The position numbers were made by a program, and so were the translations under genes. Positions 43,564-52,410 of a stretch of 64,000 bases of DNA are shown here, one piece after another. Every line of letters starts with the position of its first letter. The first letter of the stretch is position 1. The DNA comes from Nostoc calcicola FACHB-3891 (lineage in GTDB: Bacteria > Cyanobacteriota > Cyanobacteriia > Cyanobacteriales > Nostocaceae): positions 1 through 64,000 of the forward strand of contig NZ_JACJRQ010000036.1 in assembly GCF_014697355.1 (NCBI RefSeq). The letters run 5' to 3'. A model generated the notes under the pieces. That model had not been told where the DNA came from, searched no databases, and saw only the letters and a program-made list of their open reading frames with translations.

Positions 43564-44406
43564 ATGAGTGCAACACTTTACCAGCAAATTCAACAATTTT
43601 ACGATGCTTCCTCTGGTCTGTGGGAACAGATTTGGGGAGAACATATGCACCACGGCTACTACGGGGCTGATGGTAGTGAGAAAAAAGACCGTCGTCAAGC
43701 GCAAATTGATTTGATTGAAGAATTACTGACTTGGGCTGAGGTACAGGGGGCGTCAAATATTCTGGATGTGGGTTGTGGTATTGGCGGTAGTTCTTTATAC
43801 TTAGCTCAAAAGTTTAATGCTCAAGCCACGGGGATTACTTTGAGTCCTGTGCAAGCCGCCAGAGCAACGGAACGCGCTTTAGAGGCGAATTTGGGTCAAA
43901 GAACACAGTTTCAGGTGGCGAATGCTCAAGCGATGCCTTTTGCTGATAATTCTTTTGACTTGGTTTGGTCGCTGGAAAGTGGCGAACATATGCCTGATAA
44001 AACCAAGTTTATGCAGGAGTGCTATCGGGTGTTAAAGCCTGGTGGTGTGTTTATTATGGTGACTTGGTGCCATCGAGCAACTGATGAGTCACCCCTGACG
44101 GCGGATGAGGAAAAGCATTTGCAGGATATTTATCGGGTGTATTGTTTGCCTTATGTGATTTCTTTGCCAGAGTATGAAGGCATAGCACGTCAACTTCCAT
44201 TAAATAATATCCGCACTGCTGACTGGTCGCAGGCTGTTGCGCCATTTTGGAATGTGGTGATTGATTCGGCGTTCACTCCGCAGGCACTTTGGGGTTTACT
44301 AAATGCAGGTTGGAGTACTATTCAAGGGGCGTTGTCACTGGGGTTAATGCGTCGCGGTTATCAGCGGGGGTTAATTCGGTTTGGGTTGTTGTGCGGGAAT
44401 AAGTAG
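43564..44406 (+). CDS. SAM-dependent C-methyltransferase, gamma-tocopherol methyltransferase-like
   Basis: A 280-residue class I methyltransferase. The SAM-binding motif I is LDVGCGIGGSS, then FDLVWSLESGEHMPDK and VLKPGGVFIMVTWCHR. The N-terminus QQIQQFYDASSGLWEQIWGEHMHHGYY is characteristic of the tocopherol/plastoquinone-type prenylquinol methyltransferases. The most likely reaction is methylation of gamma- to alpha-tocopherol, or a related prenylquinol, at the inner or thylakoid membrane. Sarcosine- and MPBQ-methyltransferase relatives are alternatives. Confidence 0.82.
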   Translation: MSATLYQQIQQFYDASSGLWEQIWGEHMHHGYYGADGSEKKDRRQAQIDLIEELLTWAEVQGASNILDVGCGIGGSSLYLAQKFNAQATGITLSPVQAARATERALEANLGQRTQFQVANAQAMPFADNSFDLVWSLESGEHMPDKTKFMQECYRVLKPGGVFIMVTWCHRATDESPLTADEEKHLQDIYRVYCLPYVISLPEYEGIARQLPLNNIRTADWSQAVAPFWNVVIDSAFTPQALWGLLNAGWSTIQGALSLGLMRRGYQRGLIRFGLLCGNK

Positions 44407-44556
44407 GGACACCGCAATGCCCATTGGTGTCAACTTAGGTAAAATGTCAGTATAAGATGTAATCTAAGAACATCGGCTTGATGTTCTTAGTGATACATCA
44501 TGAGTGAAAAACGTTCTGCTACTCTATGATGAGATTTTTTTTCATTGGAAGTCCCC

Positions 44557-45390
44557 TTAAGTTACCAAACTCATCAGCTGCCGGTTTAACCTAATGAGGT
44601 AATCTCGACCGTAAGCTCCATTTTCTAAGCCTGTGACGAGATGGTTGGGGATGTCTTGTGTAATTTCTTCGCTACAAGAACCGGCAGATAGTGCGATCGC
44701 CGCCACTGTATCCACATCACCGATAAAAGCGATACAATCTTGTAAAAGTTGGCTCATGCTGTCATTTCGCATCACCGCAGTAATGGCTGCCCTGACACTC
44801 ATCCAGCCTTTGGATTTTACTTCACCTTGCCAGGGTTTAGACCACTGCCCAGATACATAACCTTCTAAAAACTGTCCTAATTTGCGTTTTGCTCCCAGTT
44901 GATAGATAAAGTAATGTGACATCAGGGCAGCGGCAACAGCAGCGTTGATTCCATCTGTTGTATTGTGAGTGATTGCGGCTTGAATTGTTGCCGCTTCGAT
45001 GACTTTTTCTGGTGTCGGATAAACGCCAATGGGGGCTGCACGCATCGCCGCCCCGCTTTTGTCACTGTCAGGGTGAATTTTTGTTAAAAATTCTTCCCCA
45101 CTTTGGATTTCTACCAGAAACTTGTAGAAGTTTCTCGCATAACCTTGTCTAGGGTCGCGTTTGAAGGCTGTAACGAAGCTTTCGGCTAAAACTTCTGGCG
45201 TCCACGGTGCTTGAGCAACAATCACTTCGGCAATGGCAATGCTCATCTGGGTATCGTCGGTGTAGCTACCAGGAATGAGTCGAAAACGCGGGTGTTGCAC
45301 GTATCGACTCAAATCGTTGTTAACAATCATCTCGTCAGCATATTCAAAGCCTGCACCGTAGGCATCTGCAATGGCTAACTCTAGCAGCAT
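44557..45390 (-). CDS. ADP-ribosylglycohydrolase family protein
   Basis: A 277-residue DraG/ARH-type enzyme. The N-terminal IADAYGAGFEY, the metal site GSYTDDTQMSIAIAE and the C-terminal GDVDTVAAIALSAGS (equivalent of the GDTDT motif) supply the di-Mg ligands. It removes ADP-ribose from proteins or other acceptors. It is 7 bp downstream of a Nudix hydrolase on the same strand. Such a pair would release ADP-ribose and then split it. In nitrogen-fixing cyanobacteria the target is not established. Confidence 0.88.
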   Translation of the reverse strand: MLLELAIADAYGAGFEYADEMIVNNDLSRYVQHPRFRLIPGSYTDDTQMSIAIAEVIVAQAPWTPEVLAESFVTAFKRDPRQGYARNFYKFLVEIQSGEEFLTKIHPDSDKSGAAMRAAPIGVYPTPEKVIEAATIQAAITHNTTDGINAAVAAALMSHYFIYQLGAKRKLGQFLEGYVSGQWSKPWQGEVKSKGWMSVRAAITAVMRNDSMSQLLQDCIAFIGDVDTVAAIALSAGSCSEEITQDIPNHLVTGLENGAYGRDYLIRLNRQLMSLVT

Positions 45391-45397
45391 ATTGGTA

Positions 45398-45946
45398 TTA
45401 AACTAAAAATGGACGCGCCAGGAAAAAGCTAGAAATTGTTTTAGCATCTATTAGCTCTCCCTGAAGAATAGCTTTTTCTAGTTCCTCAGGAGTCAAAAAT
45501 ACAGTTTCGATATCCTCGTCTCCATCTTGGGCTGGTGGTGTTTCCAGCTTTTGTAAATCTTGAGCCAGAAAAGCATAAATAATTTCATCAGAATAACCAG
45601 GCGCTAGGAAAAATTCTCCTAGTTTCTGCCATTTTTCGGCACTGTAGCCAGTTTCTTCCTGAATTTCCCGTTTTACCGTCTCTAAGGGATCTTCATTGCG
45701 TTCCACAGTTCCCGCCGGAAATTCTAATATCCGTCCCTGAACTGCAAAACGATACTGGCGCACAAGTACAAGTTTACCTTCTGGGGTCACAGGCACAGCT
45801 AGGGCACCGCCGGGATGACGAATACACTCCCATTCTCCTTCTGCTTTATTGGGTAAACGCAAGCGATTAACTTCAAAGTCAAACTTGCGTCCTTTATAAA
45901 ACAAGCGTTGTTTCAACAGTTGTGGTAATTCTCTACCTAATGGCAT
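45398..45946 (-). CDS. Nudix hydrolase, ADP-ribose pyrophosphatase-like
   Basis: A 182-residue Nudix enzyme with a complete Nudix box from GTVERNEDPLETVKR to EIQEETGY. The preceding VPVTPEGKLVLVRQYRFAVQGRILEFPAG block is typical of ADP-ribose/ADP-sugar pyrophosphatases (NudF group). It converts ADP-ribose into AMP and ribose 5-phosphate. It is the first gene of a two-gene unit with the ADP-ribosylglycohydrolase, which supports ADP-ribose as substrate. Confidence 0.9.
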   Translation of the reverse strand: MPLGRELPQLLKQRLFYKGRKFDFEVNRLRLPNKAEGEWECIRHPGGALAVPVTPEGKLVLVRQYRFAVQGRILEFPAGTVERNEDPLETVKREIQEETGYSAEKWQKLGEFFLAPGYSDEIIYAFLAQDLQKLETPPAQDGDEDIETVFLTPEELEKAILQGELIDAKTISSFFLARPFLV

Positions 45947-46317
45947 AGTAAAAAATCTGATTATCTGTAAATAGTTGAAAATTAATATGGATAAATATCC
46001 AATTTCATTAGTTTAGAAGTTTTAGTTTCATGGCTGAACTAAACAACTTCTATCCCATCTCCAGAATGCATTCAGGACTACTTTTGTTGACAAATTCCTG
46101 ATTCGATTACCGCGCTATTTTTAGACTAGAGGTTAACAAAGGAAGAAGCTACAGAAGTTGTGGTTTTTGCAAACTAGATTAAGACTTTCACCTTTTTAAA
46201 TTAGGTCATTGCCTGTGGGAATATGTCTATATTTTACAACTTATAGCTATAGAATCCGCAAAGTTTTGCAATACGGAGGCAAAATTAGCACTCTTGCTAA
46301 GTTTATGGATGGTAATT
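45947..46317. other. 371-bp spacer between folK and the Nudix gene
   Basis: No gene or strong repeat recognised. Both flanking genes are on the minus strand, so this should contain the promoter of the Nudix gene. Confidence 0.4.
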
Positions 46318-46875
46318 TTAATTGCCCATCAATAAATGTACATCTGAACAGTCTACCTTTTTGAGTAGTTCTTTTATAAGACACCCAGAAACTGGTTCTA
46401 CCCAATCTGAGGCAATTTCTGCAAGGGGTAATAACACAAAAGCTCGATCCCGCATTCCAGGATGGGGGATTTGGAGGTTTGGTGCATCCACAATAAAGTC
46501 ATCATATAATAACAAATCCAAATCCAGGGTACGCGGTCCCCAACGTTCTTGACGCACACGCCCAAATTGTCGTTCAATTTTTAGTAAACTTTCTAATAAC
46601 TCCTGGGGTAGCATTTCCACTTGTAATGTAACGCACCCATTTAAGTAGTCTGGCTGTGGTGGGCCTACGGCTTTAGTTTTATACCAACTGGATCTGGCTT
46701 CTAAAGAAATGCCTGGGGTTTCGGCTAAAGTTGCGATCGCAGCTTCTAAAATTGCCTGTGAATCTCCCATATTACTTCCAAGGGCAAGGGCAGTTTTGGC
46801 ACGCCTCACCTTCGGCAAGCCGTTTTCAGGTTGTTTTTGCGGATACTCTCCTGCACCTTTTTCGGTAAATGTCAA
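46318..46875 (-). CDS. folK: 2-amino-4-hydroxy-6-hydroxymethyldihydropteridine pyrophosphokinase FolK
   Basis: A 185-residue HPPK of folate biosynthesis that transfers pyrophosphate from ATP to the hydroxymethyl pterin. Motifs are ALALGSNMGDSQ at the N-terminal strand, PPQPDYLNGCVTL, and the catalytic signature RWGPRTLDLDLLLYDD with Mg-binding Asp pair, then IPHPGMRDRAFVLLPL. About 28 N-terminal residues are extra and may be untranslated if a later start is used. It is upstream of the Nudix/ADP-ribosylglycohydrolase pair on the mRNA. Confidence 0.95.
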   Translation of the reverse strand: MTFTEKGAGEYPQKQPENGLPKVRRAKTALALGSNMGDSQAILEAAIATLAETPGISLEARSSWYKTKAVGPPQPDYLNGCVTLQVEMLPQELLESLLKIERQFGRVRQERWGPRTLDLDLLLYDDFIVDAPNLQIPHPGMRDRAFVLLPLAEIASDWVEPVSGCLIKELLKKVDCSDVHLLMGN

Positions 46876-47128
46876 TAGTTTTGATATTCCTAATACTGAT
46901 GAATCTTGCAGTATTTTTGCTAAGCTTCAATATACCAGCCCTTAGGCTTAGTCAGTTGCAATTATTTAATTGTATAAAAAAGTACTTATTTATTTTCGAT
47001 TCTGAATTCTTTTTAATAGTGAATTGAGTTAATTATTTATAGAATAGTATACTAACACAACGTGGTGCTATAACCCCAAAGCTTATTGATGGTGGTTAAG
47101 TAGTTACTACTTCGATCGAGGAACTGAT

Positions 47129-49558
47129 GTGGGGAAGCTGACCTCCTGGTTCAAGCCAAGACCAACTAATTTGAGTGACTCTAACGAGGAACCGCGATTG
47201 CCACCTGGTAATCATCATCAACACGAGGAATCCACAACAAATGAAAGCTTACCACCAGCACATGTGGCACAGCCGAGGCAGTTACTGAGCAAAATGAAAA
47301 TTTTACCATCAAGAATGAGGGCTAATCAGGCAACTGGTAATAAACCAATCTATCGTCGAATCTGGTTTTGGGCAGGCTTGGGTGTAGGTGGTGGGATAGT
47401 TGCCTCGATCTATGGTGTCAGTGTAATAGATAGCACCTTGCCGGATAAAGCTGAACTCAATGCCGTGGTTAGAGAGCAAACACTGACCATCAAAGCTGCC
47501 GATGGTACTATATTACAACAACAAGGTGAAGCAGCCAGAGAGCAGCTAAAGCTGGAGCAGATACCAGATAATTTAAAAAAAGCTTTCATAGCCTCAGAAG
47601 ATAGAAGATTTCAGCAACATAACGGAGTCGATCCTCAAGGAATTCTGAGAGCGGGTTTGAATAATTTGCGATCGCAAGGTGTGGTAGAAGGTGGTAGCAC
47701 CATCACCCAACAACTAGCCCGGATTCTGTTTTTGAAACAAGAGCAAACAGTCTGGCGCAAACTCAAGGAAATCCGCTTAGCACAAAAAATCGAGTCAGAA
47801 TTAACCAAGGATCAAATTCTAGAGCGTTACCTAAATCTGGTTTATTTAGGAGCCGGCGCTTACGGTGTTACAGATGCCTCCTGGGTATACTTTAGTAAAT
47901 CTCCAGATCAACTTTCTTTAGCCGAAATGGCAACGATTGCTGGATTAGCTCCTGCGCCTAGCTTGTACGCCCCCGACAAAAATCCAGTAGCTGCCAAACA
48001 GCGGCGAAATTTAGTATTGCTACGGATGCAAGAAGAAAAATTTATTACGCCAGAACAAAGGCAAGCAGCCGTCCAAGAACCGCTAACCCTGAAAACCAGT
48101 TTACCCAAGCGATTACAAGTAGAGTCACCCTACTTTACTACTTACATCCAGAAAGAATTGCCCAAGTACGTTTCTGCTGATGTGTTGTCCGCTGGAGGTT
48201 TAGTAGTGGAAACTACCCTGAACCCGACTTGGCAGAAAGCAGCAGAAGAAGCCGTTGCCAAAACCCTGCGAAATCAGGGACGCTGGGAAAACTTTAAAGA
48301 AGCGGCAATGGTTGCCATCGATCCCCGTAGCGGTGAAATCAAGGCAATGGTGGGGGGAAAAGACTTTGGCAAAAACCAGTTTAATCGGGTTACCCAAGCA
48401 CAGCGGCAACCAGGATCGACATTTAAAGGATTTGTTTATGCAACTGCGATCGCTAGTGGTAAAAGCCCCTACGATACCTATGAGGATGCACCCTTAGTTG
48501 TAGACGGCTACGAGCCGAAAAACTATGGTGAAAACTTCCACGGCTCAATGAGCATGAGAGATGCCCTCACCCGCTCTGTTAATATCGTTGCAGTGAAGGT
48601 GTTGATTAATGTAGGCTTTACGCCAACAATTAAACTTGCCCATGATATGGGGATTAAATCTGAACTTAAGCCGACTTACTCCCTAGCTCTCGGCTCCAAT
48701 GAAGTCAATCTCCTAGAATTAACCAGCGCCTACGGCAGTTTTGCAACCCAAGGATTGCACACAGAGCCTCATGGTATTAGCCGCATCATCAACCGTGAAG
48801 GCAAAGTGATTTGGTCAGCTAATTTCAAATCGAAACGGGTTCTTGATGCTGACAGTGCCGCTATCATGACTTGGATGCTACGCAACGTCGTGGAAGCCGG
48901 AACTGGTGGCGCCGCCCAATTAGATAATAGACCGGTTGCTGGCAAGACTGGGACATCCGACGAAGCCCGCGACTTGTGGTTTATTGGTTACATTCCCCAA
49001 GTGGTGACAGGAGTTTGGTTGGGTAACGATAACAACCGCCCCACATACGGCAGCAGTGGTAGCGCCGCTTACACCTGGCATGAGTTCATGGAAAAAGCGG
49101 TAGAAGGAATGCCCGTAGAAAAGTTTCCCAAACGACCAAAGTTAGAGGGTCGCAAAGGCACGATCAAAGCACAGTCAATTAAACCCAAACAAGTGCTGAA
49201 TCGTTCTATTTCCTCCAAAAATGATGAATCAGAGCCGGAAATTTCTAGAAATTCCGAAGAAAATAGTGGTTCATCAAGGAGGCGTAGAAGCAGGAGGAGA
49301 TATTATCAAGAAGAACAGCAATCAAGCAACGACTATACCCCAAGACGGAGAAGACGCGATCGCAGTAGCGAAGAATCAACTTCTAGTAACACTTCTTCAG
49401 AATCATCTCGCCCACGGCGACGTTCTAGAAGAGTAGAATCTGATTCTCCCCCACCTCGAAGAACTCGCCGATCCTCTTCTCCGGCAAATAGTTCTGGTTC
49501 CTCCGACTCTTCATCGTCACAGCCATCGTGGCGGGATAGACTTAGACCTTCTCAGTGA
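47129..49558 (+). CDS. Class A penicillin-binding protein 1A
   Basis: An 809-residue bifunctional peptidoglycan synthase. A cytoplasmic N-terminus of about 85 residues, one membrane helix (about 88-108), a GT51 glycosyltransferase domain (EDRRFQQHNGVDPQGI; GGSTITQQLARILFL) and a transpeptidase domain (nucleophile Ser in RQPGSTFKGF, SVN motif, KTG in GKTGTSDEARD). The last about 110 residues are Ser/Arg-rich and disordered. It starts with GTG at 47129: GAGGAA lies 7 bases before it, whereas the ATG 3 bases upstream is out of frame and stops at once. Confidence 0.94.
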   Translation: MGKLTSWFKPRPTNLSDSNEEPRLPPGNHHQHEESTTNESLPPAHVAQPRQLLSKMKILPSRMRANQATGNKPIYRRIWFWAGLGVGGGIVASIYGVSVIDSTLPDKAELNAVVREQTLTIKAADGTILQQQGEAAREQLKLEQIPDNLKKAFIASEDRRFQQHNGVDPQGILRAGLNNLRSQGVVEGGSTITQQLARILFLKQEQTVWRKLKEIRLAQKIESELTKDQILERYLNLVYLGAGAYGVTDASWVYFSKSPDQLSLAEMATIAGLAPAPSLYAPDKNPVAAKQRRNLVLLRMQEEKFITPEQRQAAVQEPLTLKTSLPKRLQVESPYFTTYIQKELPKYVSADVLSAGGLVVETTLNPTWQKAAEEAVAKTLRNQGRWENFKEAAMVAIDPRSGEIKAMVGGKDFGKNQFNRVTQAQRQPGSTFKGFVYATAIASGKSPYDTYEDAPLVVDGYEPKNYGENFHGSMSMRDALTRSVNIVAVKVLINVGFTPTIKLAHDMGIKSELKPTYSLALGSNEVNLLELTSAYGSFATQGLHTEPHGISRIINREGKVIWSANFKSKRVLDADSAAIMTWMLRNVVEAGTGGAAQLDNRPVAGKTGTSDEARDLWFIGYIPQVVTGVWLGNDNNRPTYGSSGSAAYTWHEFMEKAVEGMPVEKFPKRPKLEGRKGTIKAQSIKPKQVLNRSISSKNDESEPEISRNSEENSGSSRRRRSRRRYYQEEQQSSNDYTPRRRRRDRSSEESTSSNTSSESSRPRRRSRRVESDSPPPRRTRRSSSPANSSGSSDSSSSQPSWRDRLRPSQ

Positions 49559-49560
49559 TA

Positions 49561-49690
49561 AATTGGGCATTGGGAAGAGGCAAGGGAGCAGGGGGCGGGG
49601 GCAGAGGGGAAGATTTTCTCCCCTGCTCGCTGCTCCCTGCTTCCCAGCCTCCCCTGCTCCCTCATCCCCCATGTCCCATGCCCCTCTTCT
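49561..49690. repeat. GC-rich short repeats (GGGGCAGAGGGG / CTCCCTGCT types)
   Basis: Purine-rich and complementary pyrimidine-rich repeat clusters (GCAGGGGGCGGGGG, CTCCCCTGCTCCC) can pair to form a stem after the PBP1A stop codon. Confidence 0.65.
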
Positions 49691-49791
49691 CTCTGCAATA
49701 TGAAGTTGCTCAAACTACAGGGGGATGTTAGGTGATACGCTGATTTTATATTGTGTTAAATAGTGTTAACCTAACCTTGGAGAATATACCC

Positions 49792-50019
49792 ATGCATTTA
49801 TTGATGCAAACAGCAGCAGAAGCCGCAGCAAACGCCCCTCATTTTCCGGTAGCTTTTACCTTGGTGTATGTCGTTGGTTTTATTGCTGCCGTCACCATTG
49901 GTTCAATAGCTTGGTACAACTCAAAACGCCCCGCAGGCTGGGAAAGCAAAGAGCGTCCTGATTTTGTGCCTAAGGTTAATAAAGAAGAAACTCCGGGTCT
50001 GGGCGAACCGAAGTCATAA
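49792..50019 (+). CDS. Psb35-related photosystem II protein
   Basis: A 75-residue protein starting MHLLMQTAAEAAANAPHF. One transmembrane helix, VAFTLVYVVGFIAAVTIGSI, is followed by the conserved-looking AWYNSKRPAGWESKERPDF and a charged tail. This matches what I remember of Psb35-related proteins (Synechocystis Ssl2148), which help maintain the CP47 assembly module of photosystem II. I chose ATG 49792 because TTGGAG lies about 10 bases upstream. The upstream GTG/TTG-type extension has no ribosome-binding site. Confidence 0.65.
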   Translation: MHLLMQTAAEAAANAPHFPVAFTLVYVVGFIAAVTIGSIAWYNSKRPAGWESKERPDFVPKVNKEETPGLGEPKS

Positions 50020-50024
50020 ACAGT

Positions 50025-50125
50025 GATGAGTGATGAGTGATGAGTGATGAGTGATGAGTGATGAGTTAAAAAACTCCCAACTCCCAACTCCTAACTCCTA
50101 ACTCCCAACTCCCAACTCATAACTC
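50025..50125. repeat. (GAGTGAT)n and (CTCCCAA)n short tandem repeats
   Basis: Six GATGAGT units at 50025-50066 are followed by CTCCCAA/CTCCTAA units at 50077-50123. They separate the Psb35-like gene from the convergent TerB-like gene. Confidence 0.88.
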
Positions 50126-50136
50126 AAAATTCCCTG

Positions 50137-50559
50137 TTAGTTTTGAACTTCAACCCAACGGCGGTAAAGCTTTTGAATTTGTTTGAGAAGTTGAGTGTGA
50201 GCCGGTTGGGTTGACCCATTCGGCTTCGTTATATCTTGCAATTCGGTCAGGAGTCTAGCTTCTTCGATCGCAACTTCGCCATCGCTGTAAATTAAGCCAC
50301 TGATGGCTTCAATCAAGTTTTCACAATCTTCCAGGCTAGGGCGATCGCCTAAATACTCTCTCACCCATTCATAGCACTCTTTTGGCTGTACGGGAACTAA
50401 TTCGTACAGCCAAGGCTTAATTTCTGGATCGCTAGCCAAACCTTTCGCTTGAGCTATTTCCCGGAGATATTGCCGTTCCTCTGGTTGAATTCTGCCATCG
50501 AGCCAAGCGGCTCCAATCAGGATTTTAACTAAGTTTTTCACATTGGAATGGGTAACCAT
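50137..50559 (-). CDS. TerB-like protein
   Basis: A 140-residue helical protein with the TerB fold pattern: NLVKILIGAAWLDGRIQPEER (acidic metal-ligand Asp-Gly-x-Ile/Val), YLREIAQAKGL, then a second LIYSDGEVAIEEARLL with the same motif. TerB-type domains bind metal ions and occur in membrane-stress and phage-resistance systems; in cyanobacteria the single-domain version has no proven role. Monocistronic. Confidence 0.82.
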   Translation of the reverse strand: MVTHSNVKNLVKILIGAAWLDGRIQPEERQYLREIAQAKGLASDPEIKPWLYELVPVQPKECYEWVREYLGDRPSLEDCENLIEAISGLIYSDGEVAIEEARLLTELQDITKPNGSTQPAHTQLLKQIQKLYRRWVEVQN

Positions 50560-50616
50560 TGTTGCCTCCTCTGGTAGATTCAGGCTTCCACCAAATCGTA
50601 CAATCCCAAACAGTAA

Positions 50617-52074
50617 TCACTCGGAATTATTGGTTTTTCTTAAGCGCACCATAAAAAAGCCATCCATGTCCTCTCGATGAGGCCAGACTTTGAACCAGCC
50701 TTCAGGTGTAGTACGTGCAGAACCAAGGAACTCAAGGCTGCTGGGAGACTCAATTTGCCAATCAGGCGACTCAGCTAAAAATGCTGCGATCGCTTCTTCG
50801 TTTTCTGCTGGATGTAGCGTACAGGTGGCATAAACTAATACACCACCAGGCTTGACAAAATTCGATATATGTGATATAAGTTCTTTCTGGAGCGTAGAAA
50901 GTTCCCGGACAGATTCTGGTGTCTGTCGCCAACGAGCATCAGCGTGACGGTGCATAGTTCCCAAGCCAGAACATGGAGCATCAATTAACACGCGGTCTGC
51001 GGTGTTGTGAAACTGCGTAAAATGGCGGCTGTCGCCAGTACAAATTTGAATAGATTTTAAATTTAGCCGTTGAGAATTTTCTTGGAGTTTGCGAAGACGA
51101 GAAGAAGTGCGATCGCAACCCCAAATTTTCCCTTTATCTTGCATTAACTCAGCGATGTGAGTTGTTTTACCCCCTGGTGCAGCACAAGCATCAATCACCA
51201 CCTCACCCGGTTTAGGGTCAAGCAAATGACCTACCAACTGGGCGCTGCTATCTTGTACAGTCCACCAACCTTCTCGGAAACCAGGTAATTTTTGAATTGA
51301 CCCAGCATTACCAATTAATCGTAACGCTTGGGGCAAATGACGAACCCGCCTCACCAAAACACCAGCAGATTGGAATGCCGCCTCAACTTCCTCAATTGAA
51401 GTGCGAAGTGGGTTAATACGCAAATCGATTGTCGGGGATTGATTCATCCATTCACACAGTTGTTCCGTCTCGACTAAACCCAGTTGTTCTAACCAAACTT
51501 GAATAATCCAGTCAGGAAAACTGTGTAAAACACCCAGGCGTTCCACTGGGTTTTCTGGGAGTTGTAGGGGGTCAATGTGGAGGGATGAGGGAGATGAGGG
51601 GGACGAGGGAGATGAGGGAGTATTTTCTCCTCCTGCCCCGCTGCCCCCCCGTCCCGCGTTAGGGGTTCCTGCTATAGACCTCTGCCCCTCTGCTTTTCTG
51701 AGATACTGGCGTAATAAGCCGTTAACAAAACCTGTGAGTCCGGGAAAACCGTTTTCTTTAGCTAGTTCGACGGTGGTGTTAACAGCAGCTGAAGCGGGAA
51801 TACGCTCTTGATAGCGGAGTTGGTATAAGCCTAGATGTAGAATGGTGCGGAGGTCTTTTGGTTGTTGGTGAGATTTCTTTTGGGCGAGTTGGTCAATGAG
51901 AGTATCTAGGGTGCGTTGCCTTCTGACACTGCCATAAACTAATTCTGTCACTAGGCGGCGATCGCTATCAGGCAAATTAACTTTTTGCAGCACTCTATCT
52001 AGGGCAACATCAACATAAGCCCCCTTGTGAACATCTCGCAGGGCGATAAAAGCTAGTTGACGGGCATTTGTCAT
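50617..52074 (-). CDS. rsmB: 16S rRNA (cytosine(967)-C(5))-methyltransferase RsmB with repeat-derived insertion
   Basis: A 485-residue enzyme that methylates C967 of 16S rRNA. The N-terminal NusB-like domain (residues 1-130) is followed by the Rossmann methyltransferase: IDACAAPGGKTTHIAE, DRVLIDAPCSGLGT and the catalytic Cys in VYATCTLHPAENE. Residues about 129-165 between the two domains are extra: GQRSIAGTPNAGRGGSGAG followed by Ser-Ser-Pro units. They are encoded by GAGGGAGATGAGGG-type tandem repeats on the opposite strand. The insertion is in the inter-domain linker, so activity should be tolerated. Confidence 0.95.
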   Translation of the reverse strand: MTNARQLAFIALRDVHKGAYVDVALDRVLQKVNLPDSDRRLVTELVYGSVRRQRTLDTLIDQLAQKKSHQQPKDLRTILHLGLYQLRYQERIPASAAVNTTVELAKENGFPGLTGFVNGLLRQYLRKAEGQRSIAGTPNAGRGGSGAGGENTPSSPSSPSSPSSLHIDPLQLPENPVERLGVLHSFPDWIIQVWLEQLGLVETEQLCEWMNQSPTIDLRINPLRTSIEEVEAAFQSAGVLVRRVRHLPQALRLIGNAGSIQKLPGFREGWWTVQDSSAQLVGHLLDPKPGEVVIDACAAPGGKTTHIAELMQDKGKIWGCDRTSSRLRKLQENSQRLNLKSIQICTGDSRHFTQFHNTADRVLIDAPCSGLGTMHRHADARWRQTPESVRELSTLQKELISHISNFVKPGGVLVYATCTLHPAENEEAIAAFLAESPDWQIESPSSLEFLGSARTTPEGWFKVWPHREDMDGFFMVRLRKTNNSE

Positions 52075-52410
52075 ATGAGAAGGAGTCAGAAGACAGAATT
52101 CAGAATTCAGAATACCCCATGCCTGAAGTCAGGGGTAACAATCGGAAAGAATTTAATATCACGCGCGTTTCAAATCGGGGGCTTTAAACCTCGATTCTCC
52201 ATCCAGTCGCACAGAATCCATTCTGGATTCTGGCTCCTGAATTCTGAATTCTTCTTTGGTAAACATAAATCAGGAGTCACGAGGCTTTTGTATTCTAACC
52301 CCTCACTCTGCCAATTGTAGATTTTGAATTTTGGATTTTGGATTGCAAGAAAAAATCTAAAACCCAAAATTCAATCACTCTTGTACAGACGCGATTCATC
52401 GCGTCTCTTC
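52075..52410. repeat. 336-bp spacer with STRRs and possible IS200/IS605-type remnant
   Basis: GAATTCA-type heptamers at 52096-52112 and 52235-52252. Between them the small hairpin CCCCATGCCTGAAGTCAGGGG (52115-52135) and an ATCGGGGGCTTTAAACCTCGAT stem (about 52175-52196) look like hairpin ends of an IS605-type element without its genes. A GACGCGATTCATCGCGTC palindrome lies at 52387-52404. No gene. Confidence 0.5.

Noticed and set aside
49839..50087. 82-residue minus-strand ORF
   Set aside because: Its start is encoded by GATGAGT tandem repeats and it is antisense to the Psb35-like gene.
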